A stretch of 64,000 bases of DNA, from contig NC_054702.1 in the NCBI RefSeq assembly GCF_016097555.1, forward strand, positions 108,273,227 to 108,337,226. The letters run 5' to 3'. This DNA is from Gigantopelta aegis. Its lineage: Eukaryota > Mollusca > Gastropoda > Neomphalida > Peltospiridae. This document shows, piece by piece, positions 32,653 to 43,831 of the stretch. Positions within the stretch are counted from its first letter, which is position 1, and each line of letters starts with the position of its first letter. The notes beneath the pieces were generated by a model. It was given only the letters and a program-made list of their open reading frames with translations. It had not been told where the DNA came from and ran no database searches. The position numbers were made by a program, and so were the translations under genes.

Positions 32653-32871
32653 CTAACACATGGATTTCCCAGATACCATATTCTGAGCACATGTTAGTGG
32701 TAACTTGACCCCTCGCTCTAGTAGGTTAATGAGTTCAATACAGCCAGAGCAACATGCTGCACATGGGCTGAGCAAGACATAGAACACAGCACAGAAAAAT
32801 CCAATAGGCCAGCCAAACACGAAGAGGATGATGAACCAAATCATACTCCACAACCAGCCACAGTTAGCCAT
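32653..32871 (-). CDS. Small Cys-rich hydrophobic membrane protein, 72 aa
   Basis: A single coding exon with ATG in a good context (aaaaATGG), preceded on the minus strand by an acceptor (gtaataatttcag) 24 bases upstream of the ATG, so a 5' non-coding exon is likely further right. Residues ~4-35 form a long hydrophobic stretch (IWFIILFVFGWPIGFFCAVF) that could span the membrane or form a hairpin. It is followed by a cysteine cluster CAACCSGC (possible palmitoylation or metal site) and a conserved-looking tail VKLPLTCAQNMVSG. It resembles uncharacterised short metazoan proteins ending in a similar PLTCAxNMV motif; I know no function. A reverse AATAAA at 32119-32124 could end the mRNA. Confidence 0.7.
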   Translation of the reverse strand: MANCGWLWSMIWFIILFVFGWPIGFFCAVFYVLLSPCAACCSGCIELINLLERGVKLPLTCAQNMVSGKSMC

Positions 32872-33460
32872 TTTTGCTGAGTCTGATTATGCCAATGAGT
32901 CTGAAATTATTACAAAATGTGGAGATATACAAATGAATCAGTAAATAAGGAAGGCTTTTATTAAGTATATATACGCAATGATAATTACAGCAAAAACCGA
33001 CTTATTTAAAGCTAGTTTCCCAAAAACATAAATGACAAATAAAAACCATTACATATTTATTCTACTAATTAATGTAAATACATTTTACAACCAAATATAT
33101 AAAATTATTATAACATTTCTTTTACATATCTAGTTCTATAACAAATATCAGTCACCAGTAGTATAAACAAGTAATTATAGCTAAAATAAAGCTTAAATAA
33201 TAGTACTGTGTATTTAAAGTATTGGAAAAAACAAACATAAATAGGCCTACTCTGAACCAAAAAAAAGAGTTATAACCTTACATTTTGAGCAATCAGTGAT
33301 CAAGTGACGTAAAACCGTTTGGTCACGCTATTTATAGCTGGAAGTTAATGACGGTTATATCCCAGACCCAACAACAAATATGTATTTCGTTATAAATGAG
33401 AAATAAAATAACTAATGTTATACACAATAGTAACGGTTAATAATAATTATATATATGCAC
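32872..33460. other. No gene seen; likely 5' intron of the 72-aa gene
   Basis: AT-rich sequence running upstream of the acceptor at 32896 on the minus strand. I cannot place exon 1. One good minus-strand donor (gcaag|gtaaga at about 33972-33981) is a weak candidate. Confidence 0.3.
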
Positions 33461-33462
33461 TC

Positions 33463-33667
33463 ATGGGCTACTCTTTTCGATTAGCAGCAAGGGATCTTTT
33501 ATATGTACCATCCCACAGACAGGATAACACATACCACGGCCTTTGATATACCAGTCGTGGTGCACTGGCTGGAGCGAGAAATAGCCCAATGGGCCCACTG
33601 ATGGGGATCGATCCTAGACTGACCACGCATCGAGCAAGCGCTTTACCACTAGGCTATGTCCCGCCCC
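33463..33667 (-). mobile_element. SINE (RUDI-like), head half
   Basis: Reverse complement of the 24490 copy: 'gggctactcttttcgattag', 'accatcccacagacaggata', 'gatcgatcctagactgac', 'gctttaccactaggctatgt', ending ccgcccc. Confidence 0.85.
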
Positions 33668-33799
33668 TAACTAATCCAAGGCAGACCCAATAAATTGCTA
33701 CGTTCGATTCAAACTACGTACAAACAAAAATGGGTTTTGATATTAATTTTTCCAGCAACCGCAGTGAATTTGCTATGAAAACACCATTTGACATTTCAG

Positions 33800-33910
33800 A
33801 CCTACATATGAAAATATAGGAAATATAGGAATTTGCATACCAAAATATAGGAGTTTTATAGGAATTTTGAGGTCAAATATAGGAGTTTTATAGGAAAATT
33901 TGGACCGATT
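33800..33910. repeat. 'aatataggagttttatagga' repeat, left block
   Basis: Several copies of a short phrase (atataggagttttatagga, aatataggaaatatagga) that recur in the same orientation at 35365-35450, the two blocks bracketing the hAT-like element at 34023-35203. It may be one older element split by the insertion. Confidence 0.55.
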
Positions 33911-34022
33911 ATCATGATTATAGGCATTTTACCCGGATTTTAAAAGACATTTACATTACTAATGGTATGTTCTTACCTTGCATATGATATGTACATAAGA
34001 TACCATCTACTACCTCAACAAA

Positions 34023-35203
34023 CAGGGTTGAAAATTAGCAGTCGCCCGGTTGCAACCATTGATTTAAGAGTCTGGCAAATATGGTACCAGGTGAAAAATC
34101 AATGCACTAAAACTAATCAAATGTGACAAAACACACCGCTATTGTGTTGGTGCGAACTACAGATCTGGCAACAGACATTATAGAACATAATTATTTAGTA
34201 GACCTACTTTTTGACATTATTCAATGTTATGGTACAAATTAATCATATTTAATTAGCTTATATTATTCTGGGACAAAATCAAATTTGAACATGTATGTTT
34301 AACTCACATTAACAATGAAATGTTCCATTACTACATGGATTATTTTAAAAGTCGGTTAACTGGCATGTAGGCCTAAAGATAAAATTCACATAAAAACATA
34401 TTAATTTATTAAATTGTAAACCCATATCATCTGAAATGTTTTTTGGGTAAAACATTCAGTGTAAATAAAAACAATATATATTTATAAAACTGCGTAGGAT
34501 AAATCCAACGTAATCTGAACAACAAAAACTGTAATACGAGATCAGGGCTGTATCTCTGCACAATGCAGAGTCGATTGAGTATTTGGCAAAATAGTGGATG
34601 ATTCCATGAATCTTTATCTAGTGCCTCATCTTTAGGACAGCCAAGGAGATCCGTTACTGGAGAGTTCTCCATATTGAACCACCTCTCACAGGTGCACAAA
34701 GAAGACTGTCATTCCCAGACTAATATACTAAAACACACACAGATCTACCTTTAGTCTCTTTGTATTGCATCACCGATTACTTCAGAGACAATGCAAGTAA
34801 AGCTGCATACCTTGGCTGTTTTAGCTTCTTTTTTTTTGTATCCCTGTATTAAAAATATTTAATCTGTATTATTTAATGGTAACTTTTAAAGTAACTTTTA
34901 TATATACTGGACTATTTTTTTTCTCTTTAAATGTGATTTGGGTTGGTATGGGTTTAAAACTTAATAATATGTTTCCAATATGAATTTTAACTTTATTCGT
35001 TATGAAGTTACATGCCAATTCATTGGTTTCCTTTCAAGCAAATGGACAATATACATGGTTATTATTCAACAAAGAACATTCTAGTTTTGATTTTGGCTGT
35101 GCAGTTAAATTGGAGGGCTAGTTGAATTTAAGAAGGGCCAGTAAGATTTTTCTTCAACTGGCCCTGCTGGCGACCATGGTTTTCATGTTAATTTTCAACC
35201 CTG
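34023..35203. mobile_element. 1,181-bp hAT-like element, CAGGGTTGAAAATTA ends, 6-bp target duplication
   Basis: Ends CAGGGTTGAAAATTAGCA and, inverted, CAGGGTTGAAAATTAACA, flanked by AACAAA (34017-34022, 35204-35209). The right 413 bp are shared with 906-1312. No transposase is seen; the 90-codon minus frame inside has no recognisable relative. Confidence 0.78.
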
Positions 35204-35460
35204 AACAAATATATACCAAGGCTTGCCAGCAGTCCATACCGGTATTCAGGATAATATGAAAGTTGGTGCACATTCAAAGCATCTTCTGAATTTCTCGCCT
35301 TTCACTGCGAATACAACTCAGTAACATATTTTATTCATCGGCATTTTGGCAAAGCAATTGAGTCAAATATAGGAAATATAGGAAATGAATCTCAATATAG
35401 GAGTTTTATAGGATCCTATAAAAAATATAGGAGGTCTGGGAGGCCTGTCTTTTTAATATA

Positions 35461-36472
35461 CAGTGAAACCCCTCAATACCGGACATCCATGGGACCAAGT
35501 AAAATGTCCGGTTTTCAGACGTGTCAGGTTTTCAGGGGTCTGCCTGGACGGAAATACCTTCCGTTCTCCATAAAATAGGGAAAGTGTTAAAGTGTTTTAA
35601 AACAAGAACAACAAGAATATGTTGAAAAATGGTGCATTTATGAGCATTTAGAAAAATAAAAACATCCGTGGGAGTAATATTGAATAAAAAATACATTAAA
35701 AAGTCCACAAATTGTCAATCAATTATAAACCTCTCGTTTTTTTATGATATCTCCAACTGTTGATTTGCCAATACTAAACTTTTCACTTAAAGATCTTAAC
35801 GTTGGTTTAGGTACAATTTCGAAACTTTTTATTATTTTGAGTTTATCATCGAGCGAGAGTTCAACACGGCGACGTTTAGCTGGACGTTCCGTCATGTTGA
35901 AAATCGACATGAAAACGAAACACTACTAACATCTATTCGACTACGCAAAGCCAACACATACTTTTGCTTACTCTTTATTTCGCTAAACTAACGTTTAAAA
36001 AAACCACCAACACATTCCCTGTTATTTGTGTCAATCTTTGAAGCAAACCATGAGACATGTTTGTGAAGGATCACATTTAAGACCTTAAAACACACTCGTA
36101 CCTTAATAAAGACATCTAACCCAAACCCGAACTCCGCTAATGTTAACCATAATTACAACACAATCAATGTGTTTACAGTAGTTAACTCCATACCATGCGA
36201 TCAGTCCTTTTAATTGTTTATTGTCAAGTTGCTAATCTTGCCTGCTGAGCGGTACCTGTACTGTATGCAGCGGTGATTACACTGATAACAGCGATCTCGA
36301 GCATGCGCATATTGCACTAGCCATCGGTGTTCACAGACAGGTGGGCGCCATATTGATTGGTATCGGTTTGATCGTCCGGTTTTCAGGGGTAGGATTTACA
36401 CTAAGTTGAAACATTGGGACCGAATTGTTTGTCCGGTGTTCAGTTTAGAGGGGTTTCCGGTTTAGAGGGGTA
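35461..36472 (-). mobile_element. pogo/Tigger-type DNA transposon relic (~1 kb)
   Basis: Left end CAGTGAAACCCCTCAATACC, then ggacatccatgggacc. The right end, inverted, reads aaacccctctaaactgaaca...ccggacaa, with the terminal CACTG lost. TA precedes the left end. Both arms hold tgtccggttttc. Only the start of the transposase survives (35719-35893). Confidence 0.85.
35719..35893 (-). pseudogene. pogo-type transposase, N-terminal helix-turn-helix only
   Basis: From a Met at 35893 it reads MTERPAKRRRVELSLDDKLK, IIKSFEIVPKPTLRSLSEKF, SIGKSTVGDIIKKRE then a stop. This is the CENP-B/pogo N-terminal HTH (psq-like) fold with the usual 'S.GKSTV.DI.K..' recognition helix. The second HTH and DDE core are deleted. 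Confidence 0.8.
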
Positions 36473-36479
36473 AAATATA

Positions 36480-37400
36480 GTGTTAAAAGATGTTAAAAAT
36501 CGTTTGGTTAAGAAACGTTTGAAACAAGTTTTGAATACCAGTTACATATAGGGTATGTAACAAGGTTCGGACATAAAAGAACCACACGTTCTACGTCCCT
36601 TCAAGAGTACGTCCATGCATGCAGACATACACGGTCTTTTAGTTGAACCAGTGTTTGAGAAATGTTTAAAAAGTCATTAGATCTCACAGAAGCTTTGGCT
36701 AGGGCCCTATGCATTATGGTAATAAAGGTGAATATTACCAAGGGCTAGTGAATTTGTCTAATCCTATTTGTATAGAAAAAAACAAAGTATGGCATGAGAC
36801 CAATATTCAATTCTAGTGGCAACACCAGCGACCGGCACAAGCTGCTCGTTGGCGCATAAACTTAACGGATACTTTAGTTATACATACTGTTGCTTATAAC
36901 TTTTGCATGGTATTCTAGTTACCTAAATGAATATAAATACACAAGCAGTTCAGGAGATCGCAGCAAATCGTCTTTTCCCAAACCGTTTTAGCATCACATA
37001 AGTTTGAGTTAAGTAACCCGGAAGTAGATGAGAGTCATGTGATACGAAATGGTCAAAGTGGTCTCTTTGATCTTAAGCGCGGCGTGTCAATGATCATGAA
37101 TGGGCGTCACCCACTGTTTTTAAAAGCTTAGCAAGCTATAGCTCATACAGAAAAAGTGTCAAATACACCGAATCGTTCTTTAATTTTTTATTTTTTTTAA
37201 AAGATACCTTAAAATATCAAGAAGTAAATGGAATTGCTTGTTACTAGTGTTATTTTATTTTGTATTACAAGTGTTATTTTATTTATTGATGACAATGCGA
37301 CACGTAGACTTGTACGATAGAAATAATCGATTTACACACTATAACCTACTAGTACATGGTGTTTAATTGAACATAGGTGCGTCATCACATCTCAGGTCGG
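36480..37400. other. No gene seen
   Basis: Mixed AT-rich sequence without an open frame or recognisable element, apart from short poly(T) runs and 'gtgttattttattt' duplicated near 37250-37280. Confidence 0.4.
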
Positions 37401-37439
37401 GGGTGGGTGGGTGTCTCATCCACCCCAATCACCGTTTAT

Positions 37440-37650
37440 ATTTTCCTGTCTTTTTAATGACTTTTTTTGTTTCTCATTTTTCATTTAAACTTATTATCCA
37501 GTTAAGTTTCAAGCACGCTGTGTTGGGCACGCACCTCGGCTATTTTGGCTTTCTGTCCAGGACAGTGAGTTACTCTTCAGTAAGAGAGAAGAGGGTGTAG
37601 TGACCTACCAGTCTGTAGTCCGATGGATTAACCACTGTGCCATCGACGCC
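37440..37650 (-). mobile_element. SINE, 'caagcacgctgt...gggcac' tail family
   Basis: Minus strand: head ggcgtcgatggcacagtggt, then the body ending in ctgggcac-like text and 'gcgtgcttgaaactt'. It is the same family as 4660-4940. Confidence 0.7.
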
Positions 37651-37767
37651 AGTTTTTGTTTCTAATCCACAATATGCAACACTAAATTGCCTTGAAAACG
37701 TGTTGGAAGCATGCCTCGTAACCCCTACAGATATCGCTCCTTTTAGCAGCTCGGCTCGTGAAAGTTA

Positions 37768-38056
37768 GTTTGTTTTGTTTAACAACACCACAAGAGCACA
37801 TTGATTTATTAATCATCGGCCAATGGATGTCAAACATTTGATAATCTTGATATATAGTTTTAGAGGAAACTCGCTAAATTTTTTCCATTAGTAATAAGTG
37901 ATGTTTTATATACACCATCTCACGGACAGGATAGCACATACCACGACCCTTGATACACCAGTCGTGGTGCATTGGCTGGAATGACAAATTGGTCAATGGG
38001 CCCACCGACTGTGTATTAGACGAGCGCTTTACCACTGGGCTATGTCCCATCCCCTT
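37768..38056 (-). mobile_element. SINE (RUDI-like)
   Basis: Reverse complement of the family consensus: tail 'ttgtttaacaacaccacaag', 'ttaatcatcggccaatggat', body 'tctcacggacaggatagcac', head 'gctttaccactgggctatgt'. The B-box region is partly lost. Confidence 0.83.
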
Positions 38057-38099
38057 GGCTTTCGACAAAGTCAAATTGTCAATTAAAATTGGTTATAAA

Positions 38100-38123
38100 C
38101 CACCCCCCCCCCCCCCCCCCCCC
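38100..38123. repeat. Poly(C) run, ~22 C
   Basis: Immediately downstream of a SINE head; the opposite strand is a G run that can form a quadruplex. Confidence 0.9.
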
Positions 38124-38431
38124 ACTCCCAATTACAAATTTTTGGAGATGCCACTATGTTTTTGCTGTCGACATCTTCAACTTCAACTTGTTTTCTTCTT
38201 CTTTTTTTTCATTTTCTTTTAGCCTGACATAATCTGCTGCACACTTGAATTGTGTTTCCTGGAGAGGAGGTGAGGTCTAGATTAAAACACAGGGACAGTT
38301 TATAATTTTCAACTGGACGGGTGGGGACAGTTCATCATCTTCTGAGCTACGGGATCCTATTGTTGTAAGAGAGCAAGCAGGCTGAATTAAACGAAAATGA
38401 CCGACAACATTATTGATATTGGCATTTTTTT

Positions 38432-38790
38432 ACCGGCCTCAGTGGCGTCATCGTTAGGCCATCGGTCTACAGGCCGGTAGGTACTGGGTTCGGATCCCAG
38501 TCGAGGCATGGGGTTTTTAATCCAGATACCGACTCCAAACCCTGAGTGAGTGCTCCGCAAGGCTCAATGGGTAGGTGTAAACCACTTGCACCATGGTTTG
38601 TGCTATCCTGCCTGTGGGAAGTGCAAATAAAAGATCCCTTGCTGCTAATCAGAAAGAGTATCTCATGAAGTGGCGACAGCGGGTTTCCTCTCAAAATCTG
38701 TGTGGTCCTTAACCATATGTCTGACGCCATATAACCGTAAATAAAATGTGTTGAGTGCGTCGTTAAATAAAACATTTCTTTCTTTCATAT
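38432..38790 (+). mobile_element. Second SINE type, full length
   Basis: tRNA-like head 'ggcctcagtggcgtcatcgt' with B box gggttcggatccc, a unique middle ('gataccgactccaaaccctg', 'gctccgcaaggctcaatggg') and then the same 3' half as the RUDI-like copies ('aaagatcccttgctgctaat', 'gcgacagcgggtttcctct', 'ccatataaccgtaaataaaa'). The shared tail suggests one LINE partner. Confidence 0.85.
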
Positions 38791-38799
38791 TAGCATTAC

Positions 38800-39300
38800 T
38801 ACCAAACGGTTATATAACGTTGTAAATGAATCACTACAGGGTTTTTTTCCCCATAGATTACTAATATTGTGGGTAGAATGATAGAAAGACATGATGAATT
38901 CAGGCAAGCTCATTTCCCCCCAATATCTCTATCGAATTTGAAGATTTGCTATGGAGTTATGAAAGGGGCAGAGTTGAATTCAAATTTGCTTTGTCCCACG
39001 GAGATGAGAGGTAGAGGAGATTAAAAAAAAAAAAAAAATTCTTCCTGCACATATTCCTAAAACCTAAGTTACTTTTTGGTCAAAACTGAAATACATTATA
39101 GTATAATTTTTTAAGTTACTGTTATGTCCAAGTTAGATTTCAATAAACAATTGTAAACTGAACTGCAGCTTTTTTTTGCTTTTCTTTTTTCTATTATTTT
39201 ATTATTATTTATTTTTTTCAGTTACTTAAGTCAATGAAATCTTCACCACATTCTGAAACTAGTAGCCTGGTATTTCCAGTAACAAAAAAAAGAAAAAAGT
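38800..39300. other. No gene seen
   Basis: A/T homopolymer runs and unplaced sequence; no open frame with family resemblance. Confidence 0.35.
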
Positions 39301-39302
39301 TT

Positions 39303-39560
39303 TGTTTAAAGACACCACTCACATTGATTAATTAATCATCGGCTATTGGATGCCAAACATTTGGTAATAATGACTCGTAGTCGGAGGAAACCCTCCAACA
39401 TTTTTCCTAATGCAGCAAGGGATCTTTTATATGCATTGTCTCACTGACAGGAAAGCACATACCACAGCCTTTGACCAGTTGTGGTGCACTGGTTGAATGG
39501 ATCCACCGAGGTGTTTCAATCCTGAGACGTAAGCACCTCGGCGAGCACTCAAACGACTAA
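39303..39560 (-). mobile_element. SINE (RUDI-like), decayed head
   Basis: 'aaagacaccactcacattga', 'catcggctattggatgccaa', 'gcagcaagggatcttttata', 'ggaaagcacataccacagcc' on the + strand are the inverted family consensus. Confidence 0.78.
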
Positions 39561-40399
39561 ATTAAATCCTGTCCCCTATCGAGTAACAAAGTCGATTCCC
39601 CACCCAAAAATAACACAAGGCAGACCATTTCTCGTTTTTCTTGAAACACGTTAACAATTCATTTTTGGGTTCTGCCCTTAAAGAGTATGGTAATAAAACG
39701 CTTCCGTGGCATGCGACATTCATGTGTATACAAATATATTTTTTAATGTTACACTGCATCCATAGAAATCATCATGTGTACAGCCTGAAAACCCGACAAG
39801 TAGTATTTCAGTGATGCTGCACATGATATTTCATATGCGATACAGTTCAACCTTGGGACAATATTTTTATTTTCAACATCATCTAGGACCAACATTTGAT
39901 TACATAAGAGGAATGTAGCTCGATGGTTGACGAGCGATCGCCGTAGGATTATTAACATGGACTCAACCAATCCCACACCAGTAGTACATCAGTCCATGGT
40001 ATGTACTATCATGTCTATGCAAAAATGCATACAAACAATATTTCACTACTACGAGAATATCCTATATTGCAACAGTAAGTCGACCTCTTCTTTCTCGACA
40101 GTGTCGAAAAAACCCAACCATGTAGCAGACCCCAAATAACCCTTGTTTGTCAGTAACAAATAACAGTTTCCTAAAATGAGCACATTGATTTATAAATCAT
40201 CTGCCATTAGACATAAAACATTTGATTATTATAACATATAGCCTTAGAGAAAGCCAACATTTTCCCACGTAAATCTACAATGGCAGCTACAGCATTAGTC
40301 AGATCTTAGGTGGTAAACTGACAACAGTCCAACACGGCCAGTTAAACCACAATTTTATAGTTGTTTGTTTTCATTAAGTGTTGACAACAGTCCGACATG

Positions 40400-40697
40400 G
40401 CCAGTTAAACCACTGGGCCCATTGGTAAAGCACTAGCTTGATGCGCGGTCGGTCTAGGATCGATCCCGTCGGTGGCCTCATTGGGCTATTTCTCGTTCCA
40501 GTCCAGTGCTTCACAACTGGTGTAACAAAGGCTGTGGTATGTACTATTCTGTCTATGGGATGGTGCATATAAAAGTCACCTTGCTGCCAATCGAAAAGAG
40601 TAACCCATGAAGTGGTGACAGCGGGTTTCCTCTCTTACCTTAACCACGTCCGACACCACATAACCATAAATAAAATGTGTCGAGTGCGTTGTTAAGT
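40400..40697 (+). mobile_element. SINE (RUDI-like)
   Basis: 'cattggtaaagcactagctt', B-box-like 'ggatcgatcccgtcggtgg', 'aaaggctgtggtatgtacta', 'ggtgacagcgggtttcctct', 'cataaccataaataaaatgt'. The regions 39560-40390 and 40700-41500 hold no gene that I can see. Confidence 0.82.
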
Positions 40698-41733
40698 CAC
40701 AATTTTATATAGTTGATAGTCTTTACTCCTCAGTGTTGACAGTATGACAGAAGATAATAGTATTACTTTAGTACTAAAATGGGTAGATGTTGTTGAAACT
40801 TCTTTATACCTTTTAGCATGTTTTACGGATGTTATCATCACTAATGATGTTAACAAAACCCAATGCACATGAAAATTGTTTCTAAGAATCTTCACCCAAT
40901 GATTTAACAAAAATGTATCACTAACCAGATGTCAAAATATATTGGTGATGATCAAAAGAAATTATACCGAAACATTTGTTAAAAAACAACTAATCAATAG
41001 CCTTTGTTTTGATTGTCAGTAGTTGGGTTTTGGGTTTTTTTTTCTCTTGCATGCTTGGCAAGATCCTGGAAACCCTTAATATGCAACTGTCAACTAATTT
41101 TGTTTTTAAACATGCACATTGTCAATGGGGAGTGAATTGTCAGCGTTTGAAAGTGATCCCTACCAATTCTAGCTATACCTAATGTTGAAGCAGGCCGTCC
41201 ATAAAAAAAAAGAAGAAAAAAAAGAAGAAAAGATTCCTTGAAATCAATCATTAACCAAGCTTTATACAGATGACAACACCATCAAGACTATAGTTTTTAA
41301 TACAGATCCCTACAGATCCAGTTTAAGGATCTATGGAGTCTGTAGCACAAATAACAGCGGGTCCACATTTTGCAACCCCCTCAGGGAGAGGGGTAAAATT
41401 ACCTGGGGAAAATAAATGTACACATCACTTTGGGGGGCCCCTGAAGCGTGGGGCCCGTAGCACATGCTACAAGAATAAACCCGCTCTGGATCCCAAAATA
41501 TTTCACAAATTGGAGGTTGAGAGTGGTAAAACCATTTATTGTATATTCAAACACACATGTATTAAAAATGAGGTATCTCTTTAATACACTATTCTTCCAT
41601 GCTACAGATCAGTGGTTTATGAAGATGTATATTTTTACTAAATAGTGTCCACAGAAGACCGCACAATAATCCGCACTCGACGACACTTGTACATAGTTGT
41701 ATCCCAAGACATGCAGATAGAAAGTTTCCTGTG

Positions 41734-43116
41734 TCACAAGGTCCTGATTTTCTTTTTCTCTTTATAAAGAACATTCTGACTCACTGAAAAATAAAAGTAG
41801 GGTTATAATAAAACATCCATGCATTAATAATATTCCATAGAAAAACAAATTGACCAGGTGAGTTTTGAATACAAGGTTTTATGAGCATTACCAATGTATC
41901 AGTTATTAAAATCACTTACCCTTGCTCCCCAACCATGAGATCACCCATGTTTCTGGGGGAAATAAACAACTGAAAAATTTAATTTAAAAAAAATCACTGA
42001 CCCTACTAGTACTTTCTGAGGAGTTTTTGAGGAATTTATTAAATTATGTTTTCCAAATTCAGTTTCAGATAATGAATGTCATCTTAAACAATTCAGTAAA
42101 TAAATATGTTTAAACTCTTAACTAAGAAGAATGAATGAATGAATGAATGAATGTTTAATGACACCCCAGCACAAAAATACACATCGGCTACTGGGTGTAA
42201 AAAAACTAGGTAGATACCAAAACCATTTACCATGTGGATCGAAGTAGATTATCTCCAGTTTCTCGGCCAGTTTGGGTCTCGTCTTGATTATCTTGTGACC
42301 ACTGCCTGACAAACTCTCCAGCAAAACCATTATTACCCTGTTGACAATCAGAATTAAAAAACTATTAGTTATTGTACTGTGTGAAATAACTGAACTTCTC
42401 AATCTTTTTTTTTTTATATTAGAATATTAGAAGCACATGCATATTTCTTCCCAATTATGAATACTTATTCTCAGTTCATTGAAAGTCAGCTGACAATTTA
42501 CATTTGTTTTTAAAATGAATCCAAACAATTATTTAATGTTAGTAATAATGAATAGTATAAATAAGACATTATCTCCCTTGATTACTCCATGCAGTAAATG
42601 AAAAGTATTATGCCAATAACAGTTCCCAAAGTTGTGAAACACACACACACACACACACACACATACACATATGCACACACACATTCATTGGTGCACATTT
42701 TCTATGTATTTTTCATACTAACTATAGTATATACTGTACAGGTCTTCAATAAACTGGTCATGCATTTTGGCACATTAGATTAAAACATCAATTTATTACT
42801 TTTGTACATTTAAGAAAATAAGTTTAGGTTAGAAATTATGTATTTATTGTTCCTCAAGACATGTAAACTGAACTCTACTGTTTAAACAATGATTTGCTGA
42901 AAGAGTAGGCAAATGTCACAAATTGATAAAATTAATGGTACAGAAAATTAAATTTTCCAAAATTATGCGGCCATCAAGCAAAACACACAATTCCAATATC
43001 TGACAGCATAAACCTTTAATTTTATCAATACTTTGTTGATCATAAATGTTTTATTATGATTAAAAGTATTGCACAAAAAATATTTGGTACAAAACTCACT
43101 TTGATCCTTTTCCCAT
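41734..43116 (-). CDS. MRPL33: Mitochondrial large-subunit ribosomal protein bL33m, complete, 57 aa
   Basis: bL33m is a small protein of the mitoribosomal large subunit, near the exit-site tRNA. Coding exons on the minus strand are 43116-43100 (ATG, MGKGS plus two bases), 42337-42231 and 41783-41734 (TGA). Phases join exactly: tcaaa|gtgagt, caacag|ggtaat, cacatg|gtaaat and tttttcag|tgagtc. The product reads MGKGSKVIMVLLESLSGSGH, then KIIKTRPKLAEKLEIIYFDP, then HVSQNVLYKEKKKIRTL. From memory of human MRPL33 it matches SKNILVRMVSEAGTG, RLREKLTLLHYDP and the diagnostic VEKKKIRSL end. The start at MGKGSK is typical of short family members. An acceptor-like ttttccccag 32 bases upstream hints at a 5' non-coding exon. 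A reverse AATAAA (41535-41540) is a plausible poly(A) signal. Confidence 0.95.
41920..41952 (-). other. Possible 33-nt in-frame cassette exon in MRPL33 intron 2
   Basis: It is bounded by a strong acceptor (tttatttcccccag) and a consensus donor (aagg|gtaagt). At 33 nt it keeps the phase and would insert ETWVISWLGSK between DPH and VSQN without a stop. No known bL33m carries such an insert to my knowledge, so it may be a decoy exon. Confidence 0.35.
42125..42212. mobile_element. (GAAT)n plus short SINE-tail fragment
   Basis: 'gaatgaatgaatgaatgaat' followed by 'gtttaatgacaccccagcac' and 'acatcggctactgggtgt', a common molluscan repeat end, lies 19 bases from the MRPL33 exon 2 donor. Confidence 0.6.
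42638..42685. repeat. (CA)n microsatellite
   Basis: acacac run interrupted by 'acatacacatatg', in MRPL33 intron 1. Confidence 0.9.
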
Positions 43117-43831
43117 TTTTCTACATATGGAGGTGCATAATCTTGATAGATATGTCTGGGGAAAAACAAGATGTACTGTTAAATTAATAATACATATATA
43201 TTATATATAGTGTTTAATTATACTTGAGGTATGAATACTAAATGAAGAACTGTTTACATTGTTTACGGTCAATGATGGGACATTGTGGCACCATTGTGTG
43301 TTGGTTCCCCTTCAAGTTCCTCATTGTGCAGAGGTGGTATATTCTTATGGGTTGCCTAGATATTGGTATAAATGGCACACATTTTTCTCTATCTCGTGAA
43401 TATGTAAACTTAGTTCTGCAAGCATCTGCAACATTTTTAACTCTACACAGTTTGTTCAATTTGTTTTCATAATTTGGTGCAATAATCAGAACTTTCCAAG
43501 ACTGGTGAGCAGTTGCTCACACTCATCTTTAACTCCCTCAAATATGGAAAGTGGTGTTTTGAACACTCACCATTCATCATTTAACTTTATTAATTTGATT
43601 TTATGTTGCTTCTTGTTTGACTGAAATGAGTAACCTCTAAATGGGTTACTCAAATCTTCAATTATCAAGAGGCCTGAATTTGGTAATTTTTATGAGGCAG
43701 TGGATTATGCAAATTTGGGCAATTGATCTGTTCCTTTTTGTGCTGGGGTACTGTTGAATATTCAATCAATATAATCATTCTGATTTACAATGATTAAATA
43801 TGGTATATAATATAATGTAACCTGATATATA

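Noticed and set aside
42963-43169. Minus frame MFFPRHIYQDYAPPYVEKWE as a separate gene
   Set aside because: It crosses an acceptor and a donor; the alternative frame of the same exon gives MGKGSK and joins MRPL33 exon 2 in phase with a clear family match.
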